Positions 1 to 9,020 of a stretch of 64,000 bases of DNA are shown here, piece after piece (the first letter of the stretch is position 1; each line of letters begins with the position of its first letter). The stretch spans positions 1 through 64,000 of the forward strand of contig NZ_JAUXMX010000035.1 in NCBI RefSeq assembly GCF_030683065.1, given 5' to 3'. A program made the translations under genes and the position numbers. The DNA comes from Pseudomonas sp. GTDB lineage: Bacteria; Pseudomonadota; Gammaproteobacteria; Pseudomonadales; Pseudomonadaceae. The notes beneath the pieces were generated by a model. That model was not told the DNA's origin. It saw nothing but the letters and a program-made list of their open reading frames with translations, and did no database searches.

Positions 1-67
1 GGTGGTGCGCACGGCCTAGGCGCCCCCGCGTCACCCTACGAGCCGGCGTCCTGCAGCCCCTAACCAG

Positions 68-1411
<1,344 letters not shown>

Positions 1412-1643
1412 TGATCATCGGTCCATTCAGGTTGAAACAGGCCGGCGCACTATAGCCCGCGGCCATTAAAGAGAAATGGCAGCCACGCGCCAAACGAAGA
1501 ACCCGCTGTATGTGCCGCGCCATAGGGCGCCATTCACCGCGGCCAGTGCCGCGCGCTCAAGCGCTTGGCGGGTTATCGCTGCAACTGGGCGGCAGCATGT
1601 GGCGCAAGCGCCGCAGGCAGGAGGTTGTTTGACAGCCTGCTTG

Positions 1644-1660
1644 TGCACCCATTCGGCGCC
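1644..1660 (+). promoter_or_regulatory. Possible NtrC-binding site
   Basis: TGCACC-N5-GGCGCC differs at two positions from the NtrC consensus TGCACC-N5-GGTGCA. It lies about 130 bp upstream of the sigma-54-type promoter at 1789, a usual enhancer distance. This is an inference from the motif only. Confidence 0.35.
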
Positions 1661-1788
1661 ACGCCCCTCACACGCGCACAGCCAAGGAACATTTTTGTCC
1701 ATGCGGGCGGCGCCTCACGCCCCCAGCACGGCCCAGCAGCAGGGCCGCAGCCCTTATAAACAGAGGGCATGGCTCATCGTAATAAAAC

Positions 1789-1805
1789 TGGCACACAGTC
1801 TGCAT
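1789..1805 (+). promoter_or_regulatory. Sigma-54 (-24/-12) promoter candidate
   Basis: TGGCACACAGTCTGCAT keeps the GG-N10-GC spacing and most of the TGGCAC-N5-TTGCA consensus. A transcript would start near 1815 and run toward the 3' end of the opposite-strand gene at 1866. No other coding start lies downstream, so a small or antisense RNA is the likely product. Confidence 0.5.
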
Positions 1806-1814
1806 ATGCTTAAG

Positions 1815-1870
1815 CAATCCCAGTTTCGGGGACCTTGGTACAGGCAGGCCGGGGATTCCCCTCTTTTATT
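1815..1870 (+). ncRNA. Candidate short sigma-54-dependent RNA
   Basis: From the predicted start there are two small hairpin-forming stretches: TCCC...GGGA around 1819-1832, and GGGG-ATT-CCCC at 1851-1861 followed by TCTTTTATT, which resembles a weak intrinsic terminator. In P. aeruginosa the nitrogen-regulated sRNA NrsZ (NtrC and RpoN dependent) is, as I recall, encoded beside the homologue of the next gene, so this could be its counterpart. It is much shorter than the reported NrsZ, and homology was not tested. The rest of 1412-1865 shows no gene. Confidence 0.25.
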
Positions 1871-2306
1871 CGTACGCCAGGTTGACCGTCAGCCGCCAGC
1901 GCCCGTCCAGCTCCTCAGTGAGCACCTCGCCACGCAGCGGACGGGCCGCCACTACTCGCAGCAGCAACACCCGCCTCTCGCGCTGAATCCGCCAATTAAT
2001 AGCCTTACCCTGCAGACGCATCTGCCCCTCCTGCTCGCGGCCCATGCTTTCGACCCGCAGAAAAAACACTCCCTGGATGTGATCGATACGCACCGTCGGC
2101 TCGACGTTAAACCACAACTGCAGACCCTGCTCCACCTCCTCCACACTCGCCAGACGCAGCTGATCGGGCTGCAACAAACGGCCGACCATCAACCCTATCA
2201 AAAAGCCGAATAGTGCCAGGGAGCTGACCACCCGCACCCAAGGACGCGGCCGTGGACCCGGATCAGGAGTAGACTGTTGAGCGTATTCAGGCTTGGAGCC
2301 GAGCAT
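1866..2306 (-). CDS. Conserved hypothetical single-pass membrane protein
   Basis: This 146-residue protein has a proline-rich N-terminus, one hydrophobic segment (about residues 26-44, [20 protein letters not shown]) and a soluble C-terminal domain of alternating beta-type sequence. That suggests an inner-membrane anchor with a periplasmic domain. It sits divergently next to trmL, as in P. aeruginosa, where the equivalent is also uncharacterised. Its ATG and the trmL ATG share two bases (CATG at 2304-2307), so both genes start from the same four bases on opposite strands. A GTG start further inside (codon 24 or 26) would separate them but cut into the membrane segment. No function can be assigned. 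Confidence 0.7.
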   Translation of the reverse strand: MLGSKPEYAQQSTPDPGPRPRPWVRVVSSLALFGFLIGLMVGRLLQPDQLRLASVEEVEQGLQLWFNVEPTVRIDHIQGVFFLRVESMGREQEGQMRLQGKAINWRIQRERRVLLLRVVAARPLRGEVLTEELDGRWRLTVNLAYE

Positions 2307-2769
2307 GTTCCACGTGATCCTTTTTCAACCAGAAATCCCACCCAATACCGGCAACATTATCAGGCTCTGCGCCAACAGCGGCTGCCACCTGCACCTGATC
2401 GAGCCACTGGGCTTCGAGCTGGATGACAAGCGCCTGCGCCGCGCCGGACTCGACTACCACGAGTATGCAACCCTGCAGCGTCATGCGGACCTCCCCAGCT
2501 GCCTGGAGAGCCTCGGCCAGCCCCGCGTATTCGCCTTCACCACCAAAGGTTCCCAGCCCTATCATCAGGTGCGCTACCAGCCCGGCGACGCCTTTTTATT
2601 CGGCCCGGAGAGTCGTGGCCTGCCTCAGGACATCCGCGACAGCCTGCCTGTCGAGCAGCGCCTGCGCTTGCCTATGCGTGAAGGCTGTCGCAGCCTCAAT
2701 CTATCCAATACCGTAGCCGTGGCCGTCTATGAGGCCTGGCGCCAGCAGGACTTCGCCACAGCACCATAA
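2305..2769 (+). CDS. trmL: tRNA (cytidine(34)-2'-O)-methyltransferase
   Basis: TrmL uses S-adenosylmethionine to 2'-O-methylate the wobble base of tRNA-Leu isoacceptors. The 154-residue SPOUT protein shows the N-terminal [20 protein letters not shown] signature (residues 1-20) and the knotted cofactor site in FGPESRGLP (about 98-106) and [15 protein letters not shown] (about 130-144). The ATG at 2305 gives the usual length; a TTG at 2293 would only add four residues. A strong bidirectional terminator follows at 2845, separating it from the convergent secB. Confidence 0.93.
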   Translation: MFHVILFQPEIPPNTGNIIRLCANSGCHLHLIEPLGFELDDKRLRRAGLDYHEYATLQRHADLPSCLESLGQPRVFAFTTKGSQPYHQVRYQPGDAFLFGPESRGLPQDIRDSLPVEQRLRLPMREGCRSLNLSNTVAVAVYEAWRQQDFATAP

Positions 2770-2844
2770 AAAATTGCAGTGCTCGCCGAGTAGGGTGCGC
2801 CATGCGCACCAGCCGCGCTGCTCACAACGCAACCTGCCACGCAC

Positions 2845-2872
2845 AAAAAAGCGCCCCGCAAGGCGCTTTTTT
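2845..2872. terminator. Bidirectional intrinsic terminator trmL/secB
   Basis: An AAAAAAGCGCC arm, a 6-nt loop and a GGCGCTTTTTT arm form a perfect stem with A and T tracts on both sides. It can stop trmL from the left and secB from the right. Confidence 0.93.
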
Positions 2873-2888
2873 CAACCCGGGCTAAAAC

Positions 2889-3380
2889 TTAGTGGGTCGG
2901 AGCAGCCTCGGCAGCCTGCTGCTGAATGCGCTGCAGTTCTTGCGCATAGAGTGCGTCGAAATTCACCGGCGCCAGCATCAGGGCGGGGAAAGAACCACGC
3001 ACGACCAGGCTGTCCAGGGTTTCGCGGGCATACGGGAACAGGATATTCGGGCAGAACGCACCCAGGGTGTGGCTCATGGATGCGGCATCCAGCCCCTTGA
3101 CCATAAAGATCCCGGCTTGCTGGACTTCGGCGATGAAGGCGGTCTCTTCGCCATTCTTCACGGTGACCGACAGGGTCAGTACCACTTCGTGGAAGTCACC
3201 TTCCAGCGGCTTTTGCCGGGTATTCAAGTCCAGGGCAACGCTCGGCGTCCATTCCTTCCGGAAGATTTCCGGGCTCTTCGGCGCCTCAAAAGACAGGTCG
3301 CGGACATAAATACGCTGCAGGGAAAACTGCGGAGCCTGTTCGTCCTGAGCGGCGACGTCGTTGTTAGCTTGTTCTGTCAT
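2889..3380 (-). CDS. secB: Protein-export chaperone SecB
   Basis: SecB is a cytosolic tetrameric chaperone that keeps preproteins unfolded and hands them to SecA. The 163-residue acidic protein carries the conserved core [19 protein letters not shown] (about 19-37) and the family block [17 protein letters not shown] (about 105-121). It shares its strand with grxC and the rhodanese gene upstream, the arrangement known as secB-grx-rhodanese in pseudomonads, but a 167-bp gap containing a small inverted-repeat element separates it from grxC. Length and start are typical. Confidence 0.96.
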   Translation of the reverse strand: MTEQANNDVAAQDEQAPQFSLQRIYVRDLSFEAPKSPEIFRKEWTPSVALDLNTRQKPLEGDFHEVVLTLSVTVKNGEETAFIAEVQQAGIFMVKGLDAASMSHTLGAFCPNILFPYARETLDSLVVRGSFPALMLAPVNFDALYAQELQRIQQQAAEAAPTH

Positions 3381-3423
3381 GGCAAAGCCTTCTTGTCGTA
3401 GGTACTGAAGATGAGGAGGGTAC

Positions 3424-3550
3424 TAGCAGGCTGCTGAAAAATGTAGCAAGCGACGACCAGGCAAGGCGAAGTTAGCCTGGAACACGCAGTGTATGAACTG
3501 CACATGAGCATTTTGAGGCTAAATCCAATGCCATATTCAGCGGCCTGCTA
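3424..3550. mobile_element. Small inverted-repeat (MITE-like) element
   Basis: The 127-bp segment is bounded by TAGCAGGCTGCTGAA (3424-3438) and TTCAGCGGCCTGCTA (3536-3550), which match in 14 of 15 bases as inverted repeats. The outermost TA on each side could be a target duplication. It holds no gene. The right edge coincides with the grxC stop codon. Confidence 0.65.
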
Positions 3551-3802
3551 TGCCTCGAGCAGCGCATCCAGCTTACCCGCGCGCTCCAGGGCATACAGGT
3601 CGTCGCAACCACCAACGTGGCTGCTGCCGATCCAGATCTGCGGCACCGAGGTCTGCCGCGCTTTGCGGGTCATCTCCGCGCGCACCTCGGGTTTACCGTC
3701 AACCTTGATTTCGTCGAAGCTCACACCCTTCTGGACCAATAGCTGCTTGGCGCGCATGCAGTAGGGGCACCAATCACTGGAGTAAATCACGACTGCAGGC
3801 AT
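3548..3802 (-). CDS. grxC: Glutaredoxin 3
   Basis: This 84-residue glutaredoxin has the dithiol active site C12-P-Y-C15 (SSDWCPYCMRAK), the TSVPQIWIG cis-proline loop (about 51-59) and the GGCDDL glutathione-binding turn (about 64-69). It would reduce protein and mixed disulfides with glutathione in the cytosol. The gene follows the rhodanese gene by one base, so they are co-transcribed. Its TAG stop lies exactly at the inner edge of the inverted-repeat element at 3424-3550; the protein still has a normal length. Confidence 0.95.
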   Translation of the reverse strand: MPAVVIYSSDWCPYCMRAKQLLVQKGVSFDEIKVDGKPEVRAEMTRKARQTSVPQIWIGSSHVGGCDDLYALERAGKLDALLEA

Positions 3803-3803
3803 A

Positions 3804-4217
3804 TCACTTCACCAATGGCAGGTTGTCACCGCGCCAGCTGGCAATCCCGCCAGATAGCTTGGCTGCATTGAAGCCGGCTTTTTTCAGGTCGCGACTGACC
3901 GTGCCGGCATGCTGACCCATGGCATCGACCACGATCAGGGTCTTGCCTTTGTGCTTTTCCAGTTCGCCGATGCGGCTGGTGATTTTTTCATAAGGGATAT
4001 GCAGAGCGCCGACGATATGGCCGGCAGAAAAGTCCTTCTGCCCGCGCACATCGAGGACCAAGCCTTGCTCGCGGTTAATCAGGGCGGTCAGCTCGCGGCT
4101 GCTCAGGCTTTGCCCGCCTTTGCGCAGCTCCGTGAAGATCAGCAGCGCCAGCAGAACAACGAACAATCCGCTCAATACAAAGTGGGTAGAGGCAAATTCA
4201 ATCAGATTGGCAAGCAT
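3804..4217 (-). CDS. Membrane-anchored rhodanese-like protein lacking cysteine
   Basis: The 137-residue protein has an N-terminal transmembrane helix (about residues 12-28, FVLSGLFVVLLALLIF) and a rhodanese domain (DVRGQKDFSAGHIVGALHIP, about 54-73). The loop that normally holds the catalytic cysteine reads LIVVDAMGQHAG, with Asp where Cys is expected, and the whole protein has no cysteine. It cannot use the classical persulfide mechanism, so a binding or structural role is more likely. Similar YibN-type proteins sit between grxC and gpmI in Pseudomonas. The ATG at 4217 places the membrane helix near the N-terminus; the frame stays open to 4304 upstream. Confidence 0.85.
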   Translation of the reverse strand: MLANLIEFASTHFVLSGLFVVLLALLIFTELRKGGQSLSSRELTALINREQGLVLDVRGQKDFSAGHIVGALHIPYEKITSRIGELEKHKGKTLIVVDAMGQHAGTVSRDLKKAGFNAAKLSGGIASWRGDNLPLVK

Positions 4218-4355
4218 GAGGTGGTTCCGGGACGGTAAAATCCCGGCAGTATACACAGCCCTACAGATCGGCCACACCCCGCCCGGCGGTGACGGATCTA
4301 ACACCAGGCTTTAAAATGCCCGACCTTTTGCCCCTATGCACAGCGAGCCAGATTA

Positions 4356-5891
4356 ATGAGCACCACGCCCAAACCGTTGGTCCTGATCATTCTCGATGGC
4401 TTCGGTCACAGTGACAGCACCGAATACAACGCCATCCATGCCGCCAACACGCCGGTCTACGACCACTTGCGCGCCACTCAGCCGCACAGTTTGATCTCAG
4501 GCTCAGGCATGGATGTCGGCCTGCCGGACGGCCAGATGGGTAATTCCGAGGTCGGCCACATGAACCTCGGTGCCGGCCGCGTGGTGTACCAGGACTTCAC
4601 CCGGGTGACCAAAGCCATCCGCGATGGCGAATTCTTCGACAACCCGACGATTACTCGCGCGGTAGATCAGGCGGTGAGCGCCGGCAAGGCCGTGCATATC
4701 CTCGGCCTGCTGTCCGACGGTGGTGTGCACAGCCATCAGGATCACCTGGTCGCCATGGCCGAACTGGCCGCCCAGCGCGGTGCCGAGAAAATTTACCTGC
4801 ACGCCTTCCTCGACGGTCGCGACACCCCGCCGAAAAGCGCCCAAGCCTCCATCGAGCTGCTCGACGCAACCTTCGCCCGGCTCGGCAAGGGACGCATCGC
4901 CAGCCTGGTCGGCCGCTACTTCGCCATGGACCGCGACAACCGCTGGGACCGCGTCGAGCAGGCCTACAACCTGATCGTTGAGGGCCAGGGCCAGTTCAAC
5001 GCCAGCAACGCGCTCGAAGGCCTGCAGGCCGCCTACGCCCGCGGCGAGAACGACGAGTTCGTCAAGGCCACCACCCTCGGCGAGCCGGTCAAGGTCGAGG
5101 ATGGCGACGCCGTGGTGTTCATGAACTTCCGCGCCGACCGCGCCCGCGAACTGACCCGCGCCTTCGTCGAAGCCGATTTCCAGGAGTTCCCGCGCGCGCG
5201 CCTGCCGCAACTGGCCAGCTTCGTCATGCTCACCCAGTACGCCGCAAGCATTCCGGCGCCCAGCGCCTTCGCGCCGGCCAGCCTGAGCAATGTGCTCGGC
5301 GAATACCTGGCCAAGAATGGCAAGACCCAACTGCGCATCGCCGAGACCGAGAAGTACGCCCACGTCACTTTCTTCTTTTCCGGCGGCCGCGAAGAACCCT
5401 TCGAGGGCGAGGAGCGCATCCTGATCCCGTCGCCGAATGTCGCCACCTACGACCTGCAGCCTGAGATGAATGCGCCGCAAGTCACCGACCGGATCGTCGA
5501 GGCGATCGAGCAACAGCGTTATGACGTGATCGTCGTCAACTACGCCAACGGCGACATGGTGGGTCATACCGGGGTGTTCGACGCTGCAGTCAAGGCCGTG
5601 GAGTGCCTGGACAGCTGCGTCGGGCGCATCGTCGCGGCGCTGGACAAGGTCGGCGGCGAAGCCCTGCTCACTGCCGACCACGGCAACGTCGAGCAAATGG
5701 AGGATGCCTGCACCGGTCAGGCGCACACCGCCCACACCTGCGAGCCGGTGCCCTTCATCTACGTTGGCAAGCGCCAGCTGAGCATGCGCGAAGGCGGTGT
5801 CCTGGCCGATGTGGCGCCGACCATGCTGACCCTGATGGGCCTGCCGATCCCGGCGGAGATGACCGGCACCAGCATCATTCAGCTGAAGTAG
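4356..5891 (+). CDS. gpmI: 2,3-bisphosphoglycerate-independent phosphoglycerate mutase
   Basis: This 511-residue enzyme interconverts 3- and 2-phosphoglycerate in glycolysis and gluconeogenesis, using two Mn ions and a phosphoserine intermediate. The metal-binding [10 protein letters not shown] (about 10-19), the nucleophile Ser64 in [20 protein letters not shown] (about 153-159), the metal motif [12 protein letters not shown] and the ADHGNVEQM block are all present. Length is standard. It diverges from the rhodanese/grxC unit and is followed by envC after 145 bp, as in P. aeruginosa. Confidence 0.97.
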   Translation: MSTTPKPLVLIILDGFGHSDSTEYNAIHAANTPVYDHLRATQPHSLISGSGMDVGLPDGQMGNSEVGHMNLGAGRVVYQDFTRVTKAIRDGEFFDNPTITRAVDQAVSAGKAVHILGLLSDGGVHSHQDHLVAMAELAAQRGAEKIYLHAFLDGRDTPPKSAQASIELLDATFARLGKGRIASLVGRYFAMDRDNRWDRVEQAYNLIVEGQGQFNASNALEGLQAAYARGENDEFVKATTLGEPVKVEDGDAVVFMNFRADRARELTRAFVEADFQEFPRARLPQLASFVMLTQYAASIPAPSAFAPASLSNVLGEYLAKNGKTQLRIAETEKYAHVTFFFSGGREEPFEGEERILIPSPNVATYDLQPEMNAPQVTDRIVEAIEQQRYDVIVVNYANGDMVGHTGVFDAAVKAVECLDSCVGRIVAALDKVGGEALLTADHGNVEQMEDACTGQAHTAHTCEPVPFIYVGKRQLSMREGGVLADVAPTMLTLMGLPIPAEMTGTSIIQLK

Positions 5892-6036
5892 CCGGCCGAA
5901 GTTGGGCTGAGCGCCGCGAAGCCCAACAACCCGGCAACCCCGGGACTGCTGGCGGCGCAGGCCAACGCATGTTGCAGCTTGCTGCTGGTTTTTTAGGCAT
6001 ACTAGGCCCGTCTCCCGCCCAGGTGTCGTCAGTATC

Positions 6037-7296
6037 ATGTTTCGCCTTCTTGCCCTGATTTTCCTCGCTTGCCTGCTGAGTCCGGCGTTTGCCGACGAGA
6101 AAGCCGACGCCCAGAAACAGCTGGAAGCTGCCCGCAGCGATGTGGCTGAGCTGAAAAAGCTGCTGGATAAGTTGCAGCAGGACAAATCCGGCGTGCAGAA
6201 AGAGCTGCAGAAAACCGAAACCGAAATGGGCGAGCTGGAAAAGCAAGTCAAGGACCTGCAAAAAAACCTGAAGGACAGCGAAAAGGACATCCAGCGCCTG
6301 AATCAGGAGAAAAAAAAACTCCATGACGCGCGTCTTGAGCAGCAACGCCTGATCGGTATTCAGGCCCGCGCCGCCTACCAGAGCGGTCGCCAGGAATATC
6401 TGAAACTGCTGCTAAACCAACAAAACCCGGAAAAAGTTTCACGCACCCTGACCTATTACGACTACCTCAGCGATGCGCGCATGGAGCAGTTGGCTACATT
6501 CAACGAAACCTTGCGCCAGCTGGCCAACGTCGAACAAGACATCGTTACCCAGCAGAACCAACTGCTGGAAAACAAAGACGCTCTGGATACTCGCGTTGAA
6601 CAACTCGCCCAGGCGCGCAAGGAACGCCAGCAGGCCCTGGCAAAACTGAACCAGGAATATTCCGCCCGCGACAAGAAGTTCAAGGCCCGCCAGCAAGAGC
6701 AGGCGCAGCTGGCCCGCGTATTGAAAACCATCGAAGCCACCCTCGCCCGCCAGGCGCAGGAAGCAGAGGCTGCACGCCAACAGGCCTTGATCGCGGCGCG
6801 CGAGCAGCAACAGCAACAGCGCAGCACACCTGCCGCCAGCACAAACCTGGAAAATGGCCCGCAGGTCAGCTCCGGTACTACGTATGGCGGACCTTTCGCC
6901 CAGGCGCGCGGCAAGCTGCCATGGCCGGTCGATGGTCGTTTGGTTGCCCGTTACGGAACCCAACGCGGCGCTGACGCTCGGACTAAGTGGGATGGTGTAC
7001 TGATCGGCGCCAGCGCCGGTAGCCAGGTTCGGGCCGTACATGGCGGGCGAGTGGTATTCGCCGACTGGTTGCGTGGTGCCGGGCTTCTGGTCATTCTCGA
7101 CCACGGCAATGGCTACCTGAGCCTGTATGGACACAACCAAAGCCTGCTCAAAGACGCCGGCGATGTGGTCAATGCTGGCGAGCCTATCGCCACAGTCGGC
7201 ACCAGCGGCGGGCAAGATACGCCCGCGCTGTATTTCGCGATTCGCCAGCAGGGTCGTCCAAGCGACCCTGCACAATGGTGCCGCACGCAAGGATAA
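6037..7296 (+). CDS. envC: Murein hydrolase activator EnvC
   Basis: The 419-residue periplasmic protein has a signal peptide (MFRLLALIFLACLLSPAFA), a long coiled coil (about 22-250, rich in Lys, Glu and Gln) and a C-terminal LytM/M23 domain (about 290-415). The domain is degenerate: the expected H-x-H motif is replaced in LYFAIRQQGRPSDP and the first metal ligands are missing, as in EnvC proteins that activate amidases AmiA/AmiB at the septum instead of cutting murein. ctpA follows 34 bp downstream and is probably co-transcribed. Confidence 0.92.
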   Translation: MFRLLALIFLACLLSPAFADEKADAQKQLEAARSDVAELKKLLDKLQQDKSGVQKELQKTETEMGELEKQVKDLQKNLKDSEKDIQRLNQEKKKLHDARLEQQRLIGIQARAAYQSGRQEYLKLLLNQQNPEKVSRTLTYYDYLSDARMEQLATFNETLRQLANVEQDIVTQQNQLLENKDALDTRVEQLAQARKERQQALAKLNQEYSARDKKFKARQQEQAQLARVLKTIEATLARQAQEAEAARQQALIAAREQQQQQRSTPAASTNLENGPQVSSGTTYGGPFAQARGKLPWPVDGRLVARYGTQRGADARTKWDGVLIGASAGSQVRAVHGGRVVFADWLRGAGLLVILDHGNGYLSLYGHNQSLLKDAGDVVNAGEPIATVGTSGGQDTPALYFAIRQQGRPSDPAQWCRTQG

Positions 7297-7330
7297 GCAC
7301 TGCGCTCACCTCTTTAGGAGTTAGTTCGAT

Positions 7331-8632
7331 ATGCCGCATTTGTCTCGCCTCACCTCTCTGGCCCTGGCTATCGCACTGCTCGGCAGCCCTCACCTGCTGC
7401 ACGCGGCAGAACCGTCGCCAGCGGCAGCCACCGGAAATGCCCCGCTACCGCTCGACGAACTGCGCACCTTTGCCGAGGTAATGGACCGTATCAAGGCGGC
7501 CTACGTCGAACCCGTCAGCGACAAGACCCTGCTGGAAAATGCGATCAAGGGCATGCTCAGCAACCTCGACCCGCACTCTGCCTACCTCGACCCGCAAACT
7601 TTCCGAGAGCTGCAGGAAAGCACCAGCGGCGAGTTCGGTGGCCTGGGCATCGAGGTCGGCATGGAAGATGGCTTCGTCAAGGTCGTTTCGCCGATCGACG
7701 ACACCCCCGCCTCGAAAGCCGGGATTCAGCCGGGCGACCTGATCGTCAAGATCGACGGTCAACCAACCAAAGGCCTGTCGATGCTGGAGGCCGTGGACAA
7801 GATGCGCGGCGCCGCAGGTAGCAAGATCCTCTTGACCCTGGTGCGCGAGGGCGGCAAGCCCTTTGATGTGGAGTTGACGCGCGCGGTGATCAAAGTCAGG
7901 AGCGTGCGCAGCCAATTGCTCGACGATGGTTATGGCTACCTGCGCATTACCCAGTTCCAGGTCAACACCGGTGAAGAAGTCGGCAAGGCACTGAACAAGC
8001 TGCGCAAGGACAACGGCAAGAAACTGCGCGGCCTGGTGCTCGACCTGCGCAACAACCCCGGCGGCGTACTTCAAGCCGCAGTCGAGGTCTCTGACCACTT
8101 CCTCAAGAAAGGCCTGATCGTCTACACCGAAGGGCGCATCGCCAACTCCGAATTGCGCTTCTCCGCCGACCCGGCGGATGCCAGCGAAGGCGTGCCGCTG
8201 GTGGTACTGATCAATGGCGGCAGCGCTTCGGCCTCGGAAATCGTCGCCGGCGCCTTGCAGGATCATAAACGCGGCGTATTGATGGGCACCGACAGCTTCG
8301 GCAAAGGCTCGGTGCAAACCGTGCTGCCGCTGAACAACGACCGCGCCCTGAAACTGACCACTGCGCTGTACTACACCCCCAATGGCCGCTCGATCCAGGC
8401 CCAGGGCATAGTGCCGGACATCGAAGTGGCGCGCGCCAAGCTGACCCGCGAGCAGGATGACGCCAACATCAAGGAAGCCGATCTGCAGGGTCACCTGGGT
8501 AACGGTAACGGCGGCGCGGACAAACCCAGCAAGAGCAAAACCGGCCAGCCGGTACGTCCACAGGATGACGACTACCAGCTGAGCCAGGCGCTTAATCTAC
8601 TCAAAGGCCTGAACATCACCCGCGGCGATTGA
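7331..8632 (+). CDS. ctpA: Carboxyl-terminal processing protease CtpA (S41)
   Basis: The 433-residue periplasmic serine protease has a signal peptide (about 1-26), a PDZ domain (about 105-185) and an S41 catalytic domain. Ser302 in NGGSASASEI and Lys325 in SFGKGSVQT form the Ser/Lys dyad; Ser302 is the residue known in P. aeruginosa CtpA, which works with the lipoprotein LbcA to degrade peptidoglycan cross-link hydrolases. A good ribosome site (AGGAG at 7316-7320) precedes the ATG. The placement after envC links both genes to cell-wall remodelling. A strong terminator follows. Confidence 0.95.
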   Translation: MPHLSRLTSLALAIALLGSPHLLHAAEPSPAAATGNAPLPLDELRTFAEVMDRIKAAYVEPVSDKTLLENAIKGMLSNLDPHSAYLDPQTFRELQESTSGEFGGLGIEVGMEDGFVKVVSPIDDTPASKAGIQPGDLIVKIDGQPTKGLSMLEAVDKMRGAAGSKILLTLVREGGKPFDVELTRAVIKVRSVRSQLLDDGYGYLRITQFQVNTGEEVGKALNKLRKDNGKKLRGLVLDLRNNPGGVLQAAVEVSDHFLKKGLIVYTEGRIANSELRFSADPADASEGVPLVVLINGGSASASEIVAGALQDHKRGVLMGTDSFGKGSVQTVLPLNNDRALKLTTALYYTPNGRSIQAQGIVPDIEVARAKLTREQDDANIKEADLQGHLGNGNGGADKPSKSKTGQPVRPQDDDYQLSQALNLLKGLNITRGD

Positions 8633-8650
8633 GCCGCTGACGCAAACACG

Positions 8651-8681
8651 AAAAAGCCCGGACGCGATGCCCGGGCTTTTT
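8651..8681 (+). terminator. Intrinsic terminator after ctpA
   Basis: The GCCCGG arm (8656-8661) pairs with CCGGGC (8671-8676). An A-tract precedes it and TTTTT follows. Confidence 0.9.
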
Positions 8682-8692
8682 ATTGGCTATAT

Positions 8693-8815
8693 ACCCGTTA
8701 TGTGTTGCATGCAGCAATGCCCTGTAGGAGCCAGCTTGCTGGCGATGCTGTTGCATGGGATTGCTGGCCCGGATCGCCAGCAAGCTGGCTCCTACATGGG
8801 CAACACATAGCGGGT
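8693..8815. repeat. REPIN inside a larger inverted repeat
   Basis: The inner arms at 8723-8746 and 8773-8796 are perfect 24-bp inverted repeats of the Pseudomonas REP type (TGTAGGAGCCAGCTTGCTGG...). They are nested in a second inverted repeat, ACCCGTTATGTGTTGC (8693-8708) and GCAACACATAGCGGGT (8800-8815), with one mismatch. The unit lies in the gap between the convergent ctpA and ntrC. The rest of 8682-9020 shows no gene. Confidence 0.85.
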
Positions 8816-9020
8816 ACATCGCTTTTTTATTGGTAATGGGTGTGCGTGCTGGATGAGGCCGCCCCACCCGGAGGAGATACCCCGTCATCCAGACGCCGCG
8901 CTGTCGCGCAGCAAACTGGGGGCAATTGCGTCCATCGGCGTGTAGGTACCTGCAGGCCCACGCCTACGAATCCGTAGCGCATCCTACGCCAGCGGCCCGC
9001 TGGCGGTATCAAGCCGGCGC

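Noticed and set aside
1476..2213. A 245-codon frame on the plus strand through the region after chrA
   Set aside because: Most of it is antisense to the conserved 146-residue gene, its composition is low-complexity and it has no ribosome site.
4503..6290. A 595-codon open frame antisense to gpmI
   Set aside because: It mirrors the codon bias of a GC-rich gene in which the antisense frame stays open. It has no recognisable domain, and gpmI is certain.
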